Assembly: GCA_916048095.2 (NCBI GenBank)
Contig: OU696577.1
Coordinates: forward strand, 1,731,001-1,795,000
Reading direction: 5' to 3'
Origin: Sacculina carcini
Taxonomy: Eukaryota; Arthropoda; Thecostraca; Sacculinidae
DNA length: 64,000 nt
Position 1 is the first letter of the stretch, and each line of letters opens with the position of its first letter. The notes below the pieces were generated by a model. The model worked only from the letters and a program-made list of their open reading frames with translations. It searched no databases and had not been told where the DNA came from. The position numbers and the translations under genes were made by a program. Below are positions 63,986 to 64,000 of this stretch, one piece after another.

Positions 63986-64000
63986 CTGTTTCACGCATAG

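Overview
This window is nuclear DNA of an animal, most likely an invertebrate. The coding parts are short exons with canonical splice phases, separated by AT-rich introns full of (CA/TG)n microsatellites, hAT-type MITEs and non-LTR retrotransposons. An axonemal dynein heavy chain implies cilia or flagella. I cannot name the species from sequence alone; abundant (CA)n, hAT and L2/CR1-like elements would suit a lophotrochozoan, but that is a guess.

Two genes converge. On the + strand, 18 exons between 11614 and 51211 join in consistent phase into one open frame of 1089 codons. It encodes a phospholipase C-related protein of the PLCL/PRIP type (half of a PH domain, EF-hand region, X box, acidic linker, Y box, C2 domain, PRIP-type C-terminal helical region, Ser/Thr/Pro-rich tail). 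Its 5' exons, including the N-terminal half of the PH domain, were not found and probably lie left of the window. On the - strand, 13 exons between 63985 and 51765 encode the last ~785 residues of an axonemal dynein heavy chain (DNAH3/7/12 group, most like DNAH12). The two stop codons are only 553 bp apart.

Region by region: 1-11613 is non-coding and holds MITEs, microsatellites, a 24-bp minisatellite and a decayed LINE tail. 11614-24690 carries PLCL exons 1-5 among long (CA/TG)n tracts, a Tigger-like MITE, a LINE 3' fragment and a 25-bp tandem array. 24690-29105 is a 5'-truncated LINE in antisense with an intact ORF2. 29196-51211 carries exons 6-18 with many MITEs, including a 1.2-kb hAT-like element with perfect 8-bp target duplications. 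51765-64000 is the dynein 3' end, with two L2-like LINE copies and very long (CA)n tracts.

Most notable observations: several GC-AG introns supported by reading phase; a PLCL protein that keeps a catalytic His lost in vertebrate PRIP but appears altered at other active-site positions; L2-like 3' ends whose terminal hairpin is kept by compensating base changes and is preceded by (TG)n in every copy; and (TG)n tracts oriented in the sense direction next to many splice acceptors of both genes.
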